Source of the DNA: Foetidibacter luteolus
GTDB taxonomy: Bacteria; Bacteroidota; Bacteroidia; Chitinophagales; Chitinophagaceae
NCBI RefSeq assembly: GCF_009650435.1
Contig: NZ_VVIP01000058.1
Coordinates: forward strand, 124,001 to 188,000
Length of the DNA: 64,000 nt
Reading direction: 5' to 3'
The notes under the pieces are model-generated. The model was not told the origin of the DNA. It worked only from the letters and a program-made list of their open reading frames with translations, and did no database searches. Shown here piece by piece: positions 46,899 to 54,647 of the stretch. The position numbers and the translations under genes were made by a program. Positions within the stretch are counted from its first letter, which is position 1; the number at the start of each line of letters is the position of its first letter.

Positions 46899-47837
46899 TC
46901 AGGCGTTGAATGAGTAGCCCAGTTTCTGCAGGTAGTCGTGAGAAACCCTGGCCGCCTCATATTGGGTATAAGCGGGTTTTATTTTGTTGTCATGGTCCAG
47001 TTCAAACATAATCATGCCGGCCATTTCATGCTTTCTTTTTTCCAGCAGGTTAAGTATTTTTTCAATTTTAACCTTGCCCGTTCCCAATGGTGCATAACCA
47101 AGATAACCGTTATCGCCGCCGGCATAGTCTTTCAGGTGCACATGCTCTATCAGCGGCATAAAATCTTTTACAATCTTTACCGGGTCGGCGCCGCCTTTTT
47201 GAAGCTGGCCTACATCAGGTCCAAACTTCATATAGTCTGTGTTAAGGTTTTCCATAATAAAATACACTTCTTCTTCCGTTTCTATGGGCGTTCCCGTATG
47301 CGGGTGCAAGGCGCATACCAGCCCTTCATCAGTAACGGCTTTGGCATATTCGTTCATGGATTCAACCAGGTTTTTTTTGTGGTCTTTGTAATTATAGCCT
47401 TCGCGTTTAATACCAGTAGGGCAATACTCAACCACTTTGCCACCACTTGCCTTAAGCAGCTTTGCCCACCTCACCAACTTTTCCGTTTCATCTTTTCTTT
47501 TGGAAGGGTCAAGCACATCGGTCATACAAAAAGCAGAAACAATAGGCACTTTATATTTTTCAACCACCTGTTTAAAGCCGCCCCGGTTCTTTTCCCACTC
47601 TTCAATCACCTGTCCAAAGGTTTCAAAAGAATGATACCCAAGTTTGGCAATGTCGCTCAGTGCCGGCTCCAGGTTATCTGCGCCGTAACCCCAAAGAATA
47701 AACGTTGAGCCAATACTGAAATTCCTTTTTCTTGCCTCATCTGCAAGCACAAGGTTCGGGGCCAGCAAAGCAGCGGCGCCGGCAGTGCCTGCAAGCTTCA
47801 TAAAATCCCTGCGTGTAAACGTGTTGTTGTTGTTCAT
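46899..47837 (-). CDS. Tat-exported TIM-barrel sugar isomerase/epimerase-like protein
   Basis: 312 residues. The N terminus has a twin-arginine signal (TRRDFMKLAGTAGAAALLAP), so the folded protein is exported to the periplasm. The mature part is a xylose-isomerase-type TIM barrel (AP endonuclease 2 superfamily), with metal-site-like segments VCALHPHTGTPIETEEEVYF, DVGQLQKGGADP and HVHLKDYAGG. Relatives are sugar-phosphate epimerases or inosose/keto-sugar enzymes; phosphorylated substrates are unlikely in the periplasm. In other Bacteroidota such Tat-exported barrels sit beside DUF1080 hydrolases and keto-glycoside genes. It is the most upstream gene of the minus-strand block. Confidence 0.88.
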   Translation of the reverse strand: MNNNNTFTRRDFMKLAGTAGAAALLAPNLVLADEARKRNFSIGSTFILWGYGADNLEPALSDIAKLGYHSFETFGQVIEEWEKNRGGFKQVVEKYKVPIVSAFCMTDVLDPSKRKDETEKLVRWAKLLKASGGKVVEYCPTGIKREGYNYKDHKKNLVESMNEYAKAVTDEGLVCALHPHTGTPIETEEEVYFIMENLNTDYMKFGPDVGQLQKGGADPVKIVKDFMPLIEHVHLKDYAGGDNGYLGYAPLGTGKVKIEKILNLLEKRKHEMAGMIMFELDHDNKIKPAYTQYEAARVSHDYLQKLGYSFNA

Positions 47838-48041
47838 ATCAATTCTTTTTCAGTAACGCCTTTGATATGCGTTTAAAACCACTATGGCTTGCAACCGTAT
47901 ATAATTTTCTGGCGTTCAATATTGTAAAGGCAAAAAACTGTAAAATGATACCCGGTTTTCAATTTTTTTTCAAAAACGCCGGCCACCCACCTGTTATTGG
48001 GTACCGATTTTTACATAATCCTAAACGCTGGCGCATAAAAA

Positions 48042-48059
48042 AAGCCTGTTACCAGGCTT
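48042..48059 (-). terminator. Rho-independent terminator of the SWIB gene
   Basis: AAGCCTG and CAGGCTT form a 7-bp stem with loop TTAC. On the minus strand it is followed by a run of T (48037-48043 in complement), 28 bp after the stop codon. Confidence 0.75.
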
Positions 48060-48086
48060 AATCTAATGCACGGAAGATGCAGAAAC

Positions 48087-48449
48087 TTATTTTACATGTT
48101 GGCCAACAATCTTCGCAAGTTCAAACATACTCACCTGGTCTTTACCGAAAACAGCTTTCAGTTTGTCGTCGGCGTTAATCATACGCTTGTTAGCAGTATC
48201 CTGCAGCTTGTTTTTCTTAATGTAGTCCCATATTTTTTTAATGATCTCAGTTCTTGGAAGAGGCTTGTTGCCCACAACTTTGGCCAATGCATCGCTGGGG
48301 GTTAGTGGCGCCATAAATGCGGCGTTTACTTTTTTAGCGGCTTTTTTCGGCGCTGCTTTTTTCGGCGCAGCAGAAGCTTTTTTAGGTGCTGCCTTTTTCG
48401 CGGCAGGCGCGGCCTTTTTAGGAGCCGCCTTTTTTACAGTTTTTGCCAT
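48087..48449 (-). CDS. SWIB/MDM2-domain protein with histone-H1-like Lys/Ala tail
   Basis: 120 residues from the ATG at 48449; the frame runs six codons further, but this start is the natural one. Residues 1 to about 45 are a Lys/Ala/Pro repeat (KKAAPKKAAPAAKKAAPKK), like histone-H1 or AlgP-type DNA-compacting tails. The rest is a SWIB domain: PLTPSDALAKVVGNKPLPRT, EIIKKIWDYIKKNKLQD and DDKLKAVFGK. In bacteria SWIB proteins are known in Chlamydiae and some Bacteroidota and are thought to act on DNA. It probably binds and condenses the nucleoid. A strong terminator follows it; the tail comes from short repeated codon units. Confidence 0.9.
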   Translation of the reverse strand: MAKTVKKAAPKKAAPAAKKAAPKKASAAPKKAAPKKAAKKVNAAFMAPLTPSDALAKVVGNKPLPRTEIIKKIWDYIKKNKLQDTANKRMINADDKLKAVFGKDQVSMFELAKIVGQHVK

Positions 48450-48775
48450 GGTATTTAATTTAACCATCTAAATTATAATAGTATAATTCACTCTCTGTTA
48501 TTGTTTATGCACATAGTGTGAATCAGTTAATTTGCACGTTTACCGGCAGTAAAGGGTATTTAACATTCCCTACTGATTACCCTGCCGGAAAGCCGGTTAA
48601 TTAGTTGTATATTTGCCGCCGCAAAACAGGCTTCTTATTTACAGTTCCCTTCCCTATTAGGTTACAACAACCATTTAAAATATCAGTTAAACCCCGCCAA
48701 GCCTTAATTACAGTTTAGCCTGCATGCGGGCAACGTTTTTGAATAACAGATTAATTTTTTCACGAAAGAATACAT
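48450..48775. other. Divergent promoter region between SWIB and cold-shock-like genes
   Basis: The 326-bp gap contains a TATATTTG match at 48608-48615 on the plus strand, 160 bp before the next ATG, which would give an unusually long 5' leader. No repeat of the main families was seen. Confidence 0.5.
48608..48615 (+). promoter_or_regulatory. Candidate -7 element for the cold-shock-like small gene
   Basis: TATATTTG matches TAnnTTTG exactly; the start codon is at 48776, so the transcript would have a leader of about 150 nt. No TTG was found at the usual spacing. Confidence 0.35.
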
Positions 48776-49054
48776 ATGAGCAAATCAAAAGAAACATTTT
48801 TAAAAAGAGAGAAAGAAAAGAAAAGGTTACAAAAGAGAACGGAGAAAGAATCCAGGAAACAGGAGCGTAAAGCTCATTCCCTCAGTGGTAAACCTTTAAG
48901 CGAGATGCTGGTATATGTTGATGAAAACGGCAATTTCAGCGATACGCCGCCACAGGCAGCCAGGCCGTCACATCCATCACCCGGTAATTACAGAACGGAA
49001 AGCCATTCCAACTCACGCATCAACAGTTTCAATAAAAACCGCCAGGCACGTTAG
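48776..49054 (+). CDS. Small basic protein like the N-terminal module of Bacteroidota cold-shock proteins
   Basis: 92 residues. It begins with a highly charged Lys/Glu/Arg helix (KRLQKRTEKESRKQERKAHS), followed by LSEMLVYVDENGNFSDTPPQ. From memory, Bacteroidota cold-shock proteins carry exactly such a leader before their beta-barrel cold-shock domain. Here the sequence ends after a Ser/Asn/Arg tail, with the next gene's stop only 26 bp on, so no cold-shock domain is present in any frame. It is either a natural stand-alone RNA-associated peptide or a truncated cold-shock protein. The long leader would suit cold-dependent control. Confidence 0.75.
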   Translation: MSKSKETFLKREKEKKRLQKRTEKESRKQERKAHSLSGKPLSEMLVYVDENGNFSDTPPQAARPSHPSPGNYRTESHSNSRINSFNKNRQAR

Positions 49055-49080
49055 CCGTGCAACAGGGCAGTGAGATACCC

Positions 49081-49869
49081 TTATTCGGCCGCTAACTGAA
49101 GTGTAAAAAGCACCGGCATGTGATCGGAATAGCTAACAGGTATTACCTGCACATCCACCACCTTCCAGCTATGCGGTTTTGAAAGAAAAGCATAGTCAAT
49201 TCTTACCGCCGGTTTTTTGTAACTGAAAGAATTTTGCGGATTACCTTTTACATCAGCGGCATCGAACCAGGCCTTCGCCATAAGCTGGTAAGGCCTGCTG
49301 CCGCTGGTAAAATTGAAATCACCGCAAACAACGGAAGGGTAAGCGCTTGAGCCCATCACTTTGTTAATGGCCGCTACCTGCGCCACCTTATTGGCTTCAT
49401 GTTCATGGCACAGATGCGTGCCGCCCAACAATATAACGCGGCCACCGGGCAAGGTATAATGCGCATATAGTAATGCACGTGGTTCGCCGCCGGACGGGTT
49501 AGGCAACACCACTGTGCTGGCCGTTACAGGATTTTTAGTTAACAGCCCTTCCCCATAACCGCCGCCATCAAAATCCATCGCTTTGCCAAAATAACCGTAC
49601 ATACCCGTTTTTTTTGCAAGCTCCTGCATAAGGTCAATACGCTGGCCATAAATTTTTGCCACACGCCCTGTAGCACTGTCAACTTCCTGGCAGGCAACAA
49701 AATCCGGCTGCAGTTTTCGTATTAAAGCAGCTATACTGTCAAGGCTGGCTTTACCAGGTTGGTAATTCAGTTCGCCATGATAAATGTTATAAGACAATAC
49801 TTTCAGGCTGGTTTGGGCCCGGGCCTGCAGCATCAGAAGCAGCGAGACAATTAAAAAAAGTTTTTTCAT
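49081..49869 (-). CDS. Secreted endonuclease/exonuclease/phosphatase-family protein
   Basis: 262 residues with a signal peptide (to about LQARAQ, residue 19). EEP-family motifs in order: LKVLSYNIYHGE, FVACQEVDSATGR, GGTHLCHEHE, VVCGDFNFTSGSRPYQLM and the C-terminal SDHMPVLFTL (catalytic Asp-His). Members are metal-dependent phosphodiesterases acting on nucleic acids, inositol phosphates or lipids. Export points to an extracellular phosphoester substrate or scavenging role. It converges on the small cold-shock-like gene and is divergent from the DUF1080 gene. Confidence 0.9.
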   Translation of the reverse strand: MKKLFLIVSLLLMLQARAQTSLKVLSYNIYHGELNYQPGKASLDSIAALIRKLQPDFVACQEVDSATGRVAKIYGQRIDLMQELAKKTGMYGYFGKAMDFDGGGYGEGLLTKNPVTASTVVLPNPSGGEPRALLYAHYTLPGGRVILLGGTHLCHEHEANKVAQVAAINKVMGSSAYPSVVCGDFNFTSGSRPYQLMAKAWFDAADVKGNPQNSFSYKKPAVRIDYAFLSKPHSWKVVDVQVIPVSYSDHMPVLFTLQLAAE

Positions 49870-49998
49870 GCGGGTGTTTGTTTAGCAACCTGTTTAGAAT
49901 GGCTAAAAATACATAAGCCAGCATTCAAGTGCTGGTATTTTTCGCCGTATTTTAACCTCAATACCCAGGTGGAGTCTTGCGTGGTTCAACATAAAACA

Positions 49999-50094
49999 TC
50001 TACCCGGGCTGAAAAGCCGCCCATAGAACCGGACGATGAAAGGATTGCGACGCAACGAAGCTCCCATGAAAAACCGAACGCCGGTATCCAAAAT
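49999..50094 (-). repeat. TTGCGTCGCAA-type dispersed repeat, copy h
   Basis: A full copy on the minus strand: GGATACCGGCGTTCGG, CTTCGTTGCGTCGCAATC, TTTCATCGTCCGGTTCT and GGCGGCTTTTCAGCCCGGGT. It lies in the 397-bp divergent gap between the EEP and DUF1080 genes. Confidence 0.75.
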
Positions 50095-50266
50095 TACCTT
50101 CCCTGTTGCATGTTTCCGCGCAATAACATCTTGCATTTTAAACTTTCCCGGTTAATGAGAGTTCAGCTCCTCTTATAAATTTCACCGTAATGTAACCTGT
50201 TTAGCCCGATAATACCGGTTTGGTTACCTGCAGTTGACTTACCTTGGTACGCTCAAAACAGGCATC

Positions 50267-50989
50267 ATGAAAAACACAAGACTTATTCTACCGTTACTGG
50301 CAACGCTTTGTGGTACGGCTATGGCGCAAACCCCAAACACATTAACCAAAAAAGAAAAAAAGGAAGGCTGGCAATTGCTGTTTGACGGAAAAACCACCAA
50401 CGGCTGGCATACCTACTTGCGTGACACCGTTGGCGCCAAATGGCAGGTAAAGGATGGCGCCCTGGTATTTGACCCAACCCAGCCAAAAGAAGGGGGCGGC
50501 GACCTGGTAACCAACAGCGAATACGAAAATTTTGAACTGCACCTTGAATGGAAAATATCCAAAGGCGGCAACAGTGGGATAATCTTTGACATACAGGAAG
50601 CCCCTGAAAACAGGGCCACTTATTTAACAGGCCCGGAAATGCAGGTATTGGATAATATTGATGCCGATGACAACAAAAAGCAGAACCACCTGGCCGGCTG
50701 TTTGTATGATATGCACGGCGATACCAGCGTATCTAAACCTAACCCTGTTGGCGAATGGAACCAGGTAAAAATAATCCAGGATAAAGGCCACCTTACTTTT
50801 TGGCTTAACGGCATTAAAACATTTGAAGGGCAAATAGGCAGCGAAGAATGGAACAACATGGTAGCCAACAGCAAATTTAAAAACCCGGTATTTGCCAATT
50901 TTGCCAAAGTTGCCAAAGGCAAAATAGCACTGCAGGAGCACCCGGGATCAAGCCAATGGAGGAATATTAAAATAAGGCCGTTATCTTAA
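50267..50989 (+). CDS. DUF1080 / 3-keto-disaccharide hydrolase-like secreted protein
   Basis: 240 residues from the ATG at 50267; the frame opens at 50234, but this start puts the signal peptide (ending GTAMAQ) first. The rest is one DUF1080 domain: GWQLLFDGKTTNGWHTYL, WQVKDGALVFDP, LHLEWKISKGGNSGIIFDIQ and TGPEMQVLDNIDADD. Members of this family hydrolyse 3-keto-glycosides or bind related sugars in the periplasm. The next gene on the same strand is a membrane regulator, which might sense the product. A terminator follows the gene. Confidence 0.9.
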   Translation: MKNTRLILPLLATLCGTAMAQTPNTLTKKEKKEGWQLLFDGKTTNGWHTYLRDTVGAKWQVKDGALVFDPTQPKEGGGDLVTNSEYENFELHLEWKISKGGNSGIIFDIQEAPENRATYLTGPEMQVLDNIDADDNKKQNHLAGCLYDMHGDTSVSKPNPVGEWNQVKIIQDKGHLTFWLNGIKTFEGQIGSEEWNNMVANSKFKNPVFANFAKVAKGKIALQEHPGSSQWRNIKIRPLS

Positions 50990-51013
50990 AATTTACCGGC
51001 AGCATATTTTACC

Positions 51014-51051
51014 AAAACAGCGTGCCGCAGTGTTTGTGTGCACGCTGTTTT
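51014..51051 (+). terminator. Probable terminator of the DUF1080 gene
   Basis: AAAACAGCGTGC and GCACGCTGTTTT form a 12-bp stem with a 14-base loop and a short T run, 25 bp after the stop codon. Confidence 0.65.
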
Positions 51052-51126
51052 GTTGGCATCATAGTTATACGGGGTTCACAATAAAACGGAATTCCCTAAT
51101 TTGTGGCCGTTATTGTAAGACTGACT

Positions 51127-53682
51127 ATGGGGAAACGCATCTTGCCTGTTTTATGCATGTTATTATTGTTCTGTACAGCTATGGGCCAGTCTCATGGCCT
51201 GCAGTTTTTAAGCCATGAAGTGGTGCAGGAGAAAAGAACTTCGCTGAATTTAACGCCATCGGAACCATTTTGCATCAAAGAGAACACAGAGATTTCGTTC
51301 GACATAAGCTTTTCGCCCGATATGGAAACCTATTTTGGTTACGTGGTACGCATAGTAACAAAGGACAACCAGAATATTGACATTGTTTACAACCAGCGCC
51401 TGCTGAACTTTAATTTTGTTATAGGAGAAAATTTTTCGGTGGTTTTTACTGTGGAGCAGGCCCGCCTTTATGGGCAATGGAATAATTTTAAAATACAATT
51501 TGCAGGCCCGGCCAAAGACCCCTGCTTTTACCTTAACAACAAACTGATAGCAAGAGGCAAGCTTAAACCCGGCAGTAATGCCTGCAGCAGGATTTGTTTT
51601 GGCGCCAGCGACCTTGCCGGCTTTCAAACCGTTGACATACCGCCCATGCGTATTAAAGACATACGCATTAACGATGCTGGTAAACCGGTTTACTTTTATC
51701 CTTTGTCAGAAAGCACCGGCCTGCAGGCTACCGACGATATCCGCAACCAGGCAGCCATTGTAAAAAACCCGGTTTGGATAAAACCCCGCCACCAAAACTG
51801 GCAAGCGGTTAACAATTTTGCCACCAGGGGCTCTGCCAGCATTGCTTTTAACGCACGTACCGAAACGCTGTACGTTATAACAGAAGACACTTTATACAAA
51901 CTGGCCGTTAAAAACATGCAACTCGCCAGTACGCCGCTATCCGCCCGGCATGATAGCCTGTTGCCGGGCAACCAGAGTTTATACAGCACATTTACCAATA
52001 AGCTGTATAATTTTTACATAGACCAACAAAAAGTAAGCATATACGACACAACCAACCGGCGGTGGACCCAAAACTTTACCCCTGCCCTGCTTACTGAGTT
52101 CTGGCATGCCAACAAGTTTTTTTCAACGTTAGACACCAGCTTGTACATTTTTGGCGGTTATGGGCAGTTGCATTATAAAAACCAGTTGCAGCGTTATGCT
52201 GTTAACACCGGCAAATGGGAAACTGTTATAACCAGTGGCGGCGAAGTATCCCCCAGGTACCTTGCAGCCGTAGGTCTTAACGCACAAGGCGATACAGCCT
52301 ATATACTGGGCGGTTATGGCAGCAAAACCGGCGACCAAACGATAAATCCCCGTTACAATTACGAACTGGCCGCTTACGATATTAAGCGCAAAACCTACAG
52401 CCATATTTTACAATTACAGGAGCCGGCACTGCAGTTTTGCTTTGCCAACAGCCTTATTATTGATTCCGCTACCCGCAACTATTATGCGCTTACTTACCCC
52501 ATTGACAGGTTTAACTCATCCCTGCAGTTGATAAAGGGCTCGCTACATTCGCCGGTTTACGAAATAATGGCAGACAGCATACCCTACCCCTACCATGATA
52601 TAGAGTCTTATGCGGACCTGTTTTATTGCCCGGTTAGTAAAAAACTGGTAGCGGTAACCCTGTTTTCAGCCAGGCACAGCAGTACAGAGGTAAAAGTGTA
52701 CACCCTTGATTTTCCACCGAATATACCCGAAACAGCGAAACAGGCTACCAACGGGATGCCCGGCTACTGGCCTTATGCGTTGGCGGCTTTACTGGTTGTA
52801 TCTGCGGGGGCATCCTATTATTACATGAGGCGTAAAAAAGCCATTGTCGCCCAGGCCCCTCGGCAGGTGGCAACTGCATACGTACCGCCTGCTGAAAGTA
52901 TTGCCACTGCCCCCGCCCAGCAAACGCCAGTGTATGCTGCCGGTGAGAAAAAGCAGGAAGCCCTGCTGCAATTGTTTGGCGGCTTTGAGGCTTTTGACAA
53001 AAGCGGCACTAATATTACCAAGCAGTTTACCCCTTTGCTTAAAGAGCTGTTTCTGCTGATACTGGTGTACAGCTACCGCGAAGCCAGGGGCATAACGGCT
53101 GAAAAACTGTACGAAATACTCTGGCACGATAAACCACTGAAAGATGCTAAAAACAATTTTTCAGTAAATGTGGTGAAGCTGAAAACCATACTGGAAAAAG
53201 TAGGTGAATGCCATATAGGAAAAGAATCCGGCAAATGGAAATTCGAGGTTACAAATGATTCAATTTATACTGACTACCAGGAATATATGTCACTTATCGG
53301 CAATATAAGTGCAACAGATAAGGCTGCAATAATGCGGCTTGCTGATATTGTTGGTAAAGGAGCATTTTTAACTGAATTGCACTATAACTGGCTTGACGAT
53401 ATTAAGGCGGATATTTCCAGCCAGGTGATTGATAAGCTGCTCGGTTATATTGTTACTGCAGACACCGCCGCCGAAGCAGAGTTTATCATCAGGCTTTGCA
53501 ATTGCATTTTCCTGTTCGACCAGTTGAATGAAGACGCCCTGAAGTATAAATGCCGCAGCCTTGTAACACTGGGCCGCCATGGCATGGCCAAAGAGGCATG
53601 GCTGAAATTCTCCAAAGAGTACCGCGAAAATTATGGAGAAGAGGTAACCACCAGCTTTAAAGAAATTACCGGGGTAGAGTAA
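51127..53682 (+). CDS. Membrane-tethered regulator: lectin-like and Kelch sensor, one TM, SARP-like winged helix
   Basis: 851 residues from the ATG at 51127 (a GTG at 51103 is the alternative). A signal peptide (ending AMGQ) is followed by a concanavalin-like domain (about 20-200), then a Kelch-type propeller with YIFGGYGQLHYKNQLQRYAV and YILGGYGSKTGD. One hydrophobic segment, WPYALAALLVVSAGASYYYM near residue 550, is followed by RRKK. The cytosolic part has an OmpR/SARP-type winged helix (about 615-715: RGITAEKLYEILWHD, FSVNVVKLKTILEK) and a bacterial-transcriptional-activator-like helical domain to the end. It would bind DNA directly in response to an extracytoplasmic ligand without a phosphorelay. 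Its target is unknown; the DUF1080 gene is just upstream. Confidence 0.82.
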   Translation: MGKRILPVLCMLLLFCTAMGQSHGLQFLSHEVVQEKRTSLNLTPSEPFCIKENTEISFDISFSPDMETYFGYVVRIVTKDNQNIDIVYNQRLLNFNFVIGENFSVVFTVEQARLYGQWNNFKIQFAGPAKDPCFYLNNKLIARGKLKPGSNACSRICFGASDLAGFQTVDIPPMRIKDIRINDAGKPVYFYPLSESTGLQATDDIRNQAAIVKNPVWIKPRHQNWQAVNNFATRGSASIAFNARTETLYVITEDTLYKLAVKNMQLASTPLSARHDSLLPGNQSLYSTFTNKLYNFYIDQQKVSIYDTTNRRWTQNFTPALLTEFWHANKFFSTLDTSLYIFGGYGQLHYKNQLQRYAVNTGKWETVITSGGEVSPRYLAAVGLNAQGDTAYILGGYGSKTGDQTINPRYNYELAAYDIKRKTYSHILQLQEPALQFCFANSLIIDSATRNYYALTYPIDRFNSSLQLIKGSLHSPVYEIMADSIPYPYHDIESYADLFYCPVSKKLVAVTLFSARHSSTEVKVYTLDFPPNIPETAKQATNGMPGYWPYALAALLVVSAGASYYYMRRKKAIVAQAPRQVATAYVPPAESIATAPAQQTPVYAAGEKKQEALLQLFGGFEAFDKSGTNITKQFTPLLKELFLLILVYSYREARGITAEKLYEILWHDKPLKDAKNNFSVNVVKLKTILEKVGECHIGKESGKWKFEVTNDSIYTDYQEYMSLIGNISATDKAAIMRLADIVGKGAFLTELHYNWLDDIKADISSQVIDKLLGYIVTADTAAEAEFIIRLCNCIFLFDQLNEDALKYKCRSLVTLGRHGMAKEAWLKFSKEYRENYGEEVTTSFKEITGVE

Positions 53683-53832
53683 TTTGTGGGTGTTACCGGC
53701 GAGAGTAGCGAGTGGGGAGAGGTAAATGACTAGTAGCGAGAGGCGGAGCCGGTTTCGTACTTTTACCGGCTTACATCATACATTCAAATTAAATGGGATT
53801 GGGTTATTGCGAGGTATAATGCTAAAAAATAA

Positions 53833-53872
53833 CCGTCGCTAAAGGTTATCGAAACATACCCGGTAGCGACGG
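53833..53872 (-). terminator. Probable terminator of the small lipoprotein gene
   Basis: CCGTCGCTA and TAGCGACGG form a 9-bp stem with a 22-base loop. On the minus strand it follows the stop codon by 27 bp and runs into TTATTTTTT. Confidence 0.6.
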
Positions 53873-53899
53873 CTATTTCTATGAGTCTTTGATTTACTA

Positions 53900-54334
53900 T
53901 TATTCTTTGGGCACCATTACAGCACGAACATGATTGATCTCATCTAAAAATTTCATTTGCTTATCAGTAAGTGACTCAATCGTTGCATCATTAGAGAATT
54001 GGTAATCGTACGTAATTAGATGGGTAGAATCGTTGTTAAAATACCACCAGCCATTTCTCAATCCGCCATTTGGAAGAACTTCATTAAAGGTCCCATCTTT
54101 ATTAAACTTCACTTCTTCAAGCGACCAGTCTTCTGCATTATTATCGCTGCCTTTAATATAAATAGTTGACTGTTTAGGCAACCCCCAGTAACGGTAAATA
54201 GTGTCATACACCCATGTTGGGCCGGTAAGCAGCTCAGTTTTGCCTTTCGGTTTTTGGGGTATATCGTAACATTTTCTACATGAATAAAAGGACAATACAG
54301 TTAGGGCACATACCAATAAGAGATTCTTGTTCAT
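53900..54334 (-). CDS. Small lipoprotein, lipocalin-like, unknown role
   Basis: 144 residues with a lipobox (LTVLSFYSC, then RKCYDI). The mature part has alternating strands typical of the lipocalin-like domains common in Bacteroidota (LTGPTWVYDTIYRYWG, EVKFNKDGTFNEVLPNGG, WWYFNNDSTHLITYDYQF). These domains are structural or ligand-binding; nothing more specific is visible. It is convergent with the membrane regulator and has its own terminator. A TAnnTTTG-type match (TAGGTTTG on the minus strand, 54429-54436) is 95 bp before the ATG. Confidence 0.8.
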   Translation of the reverse strand: MNKNLLLVCALTVLSFYSCRKCYDIPQKPKGKTELLTGPTWVYDTIYRYWGLPKQSTIYIKGSDNNAEDWSLEEVKFNKDGTFNEVLPNGGLRNGWWYFNNDSTHLITYDYQFSNDATIESLTDKQMKFLDEINHVRAVMVPKE

Positions 54335-54647
54335 TTTTTAAGTTTTAGTTTTATTGTGAAAGCGGTAGGTAATTTTTATGCAGAAAAAGGGTATAAATCG
54401 GTTTAAAGTTTGCGAGTTAGTTAAAGCGCAAACCTATAAATAATAAGTGAAGCCATAAAATTTTTATTTACTAAGAAAATTGCCATTCCCTTAATCCCTG
54501 CATAAAACTGTTGCTATTTCACCTATTTCCTCCCTAATTTCCTGCAAATCAGAAAATTAATTTCCCAATTAATGGGTTTATTAGCCGGTTTATTAATACC
54601 GCACGGGTTTCTTGCAGTCATATTCAATCAACCGAAACGATTGCCGT
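54335..54647. other. Divergent gap between the small lipoprotein and GH92 genes
   Basis: A 313-bp A/T-rich region with the TAGGTTTG match for the lipoprotein gene at 54429-54436. No repeat of the main families and no clear promoter for GH92 was seen. Confidence 0.45.

Noticed and set aside
46938-47708. 256-codon frame opposite the TIM-barrel gene
   Set aside because: The minus-strand gene has a Tat signal and barrel motifs; the plus-strand translation is Phe/His-rich with no domain.
48776-49080. Frameshifted cold-shock domain after the small leader protein
   Set aside because: Only 26 bases separate its stop from the next gene's stop, which is too short to hide a cold-shock domain in another frame.
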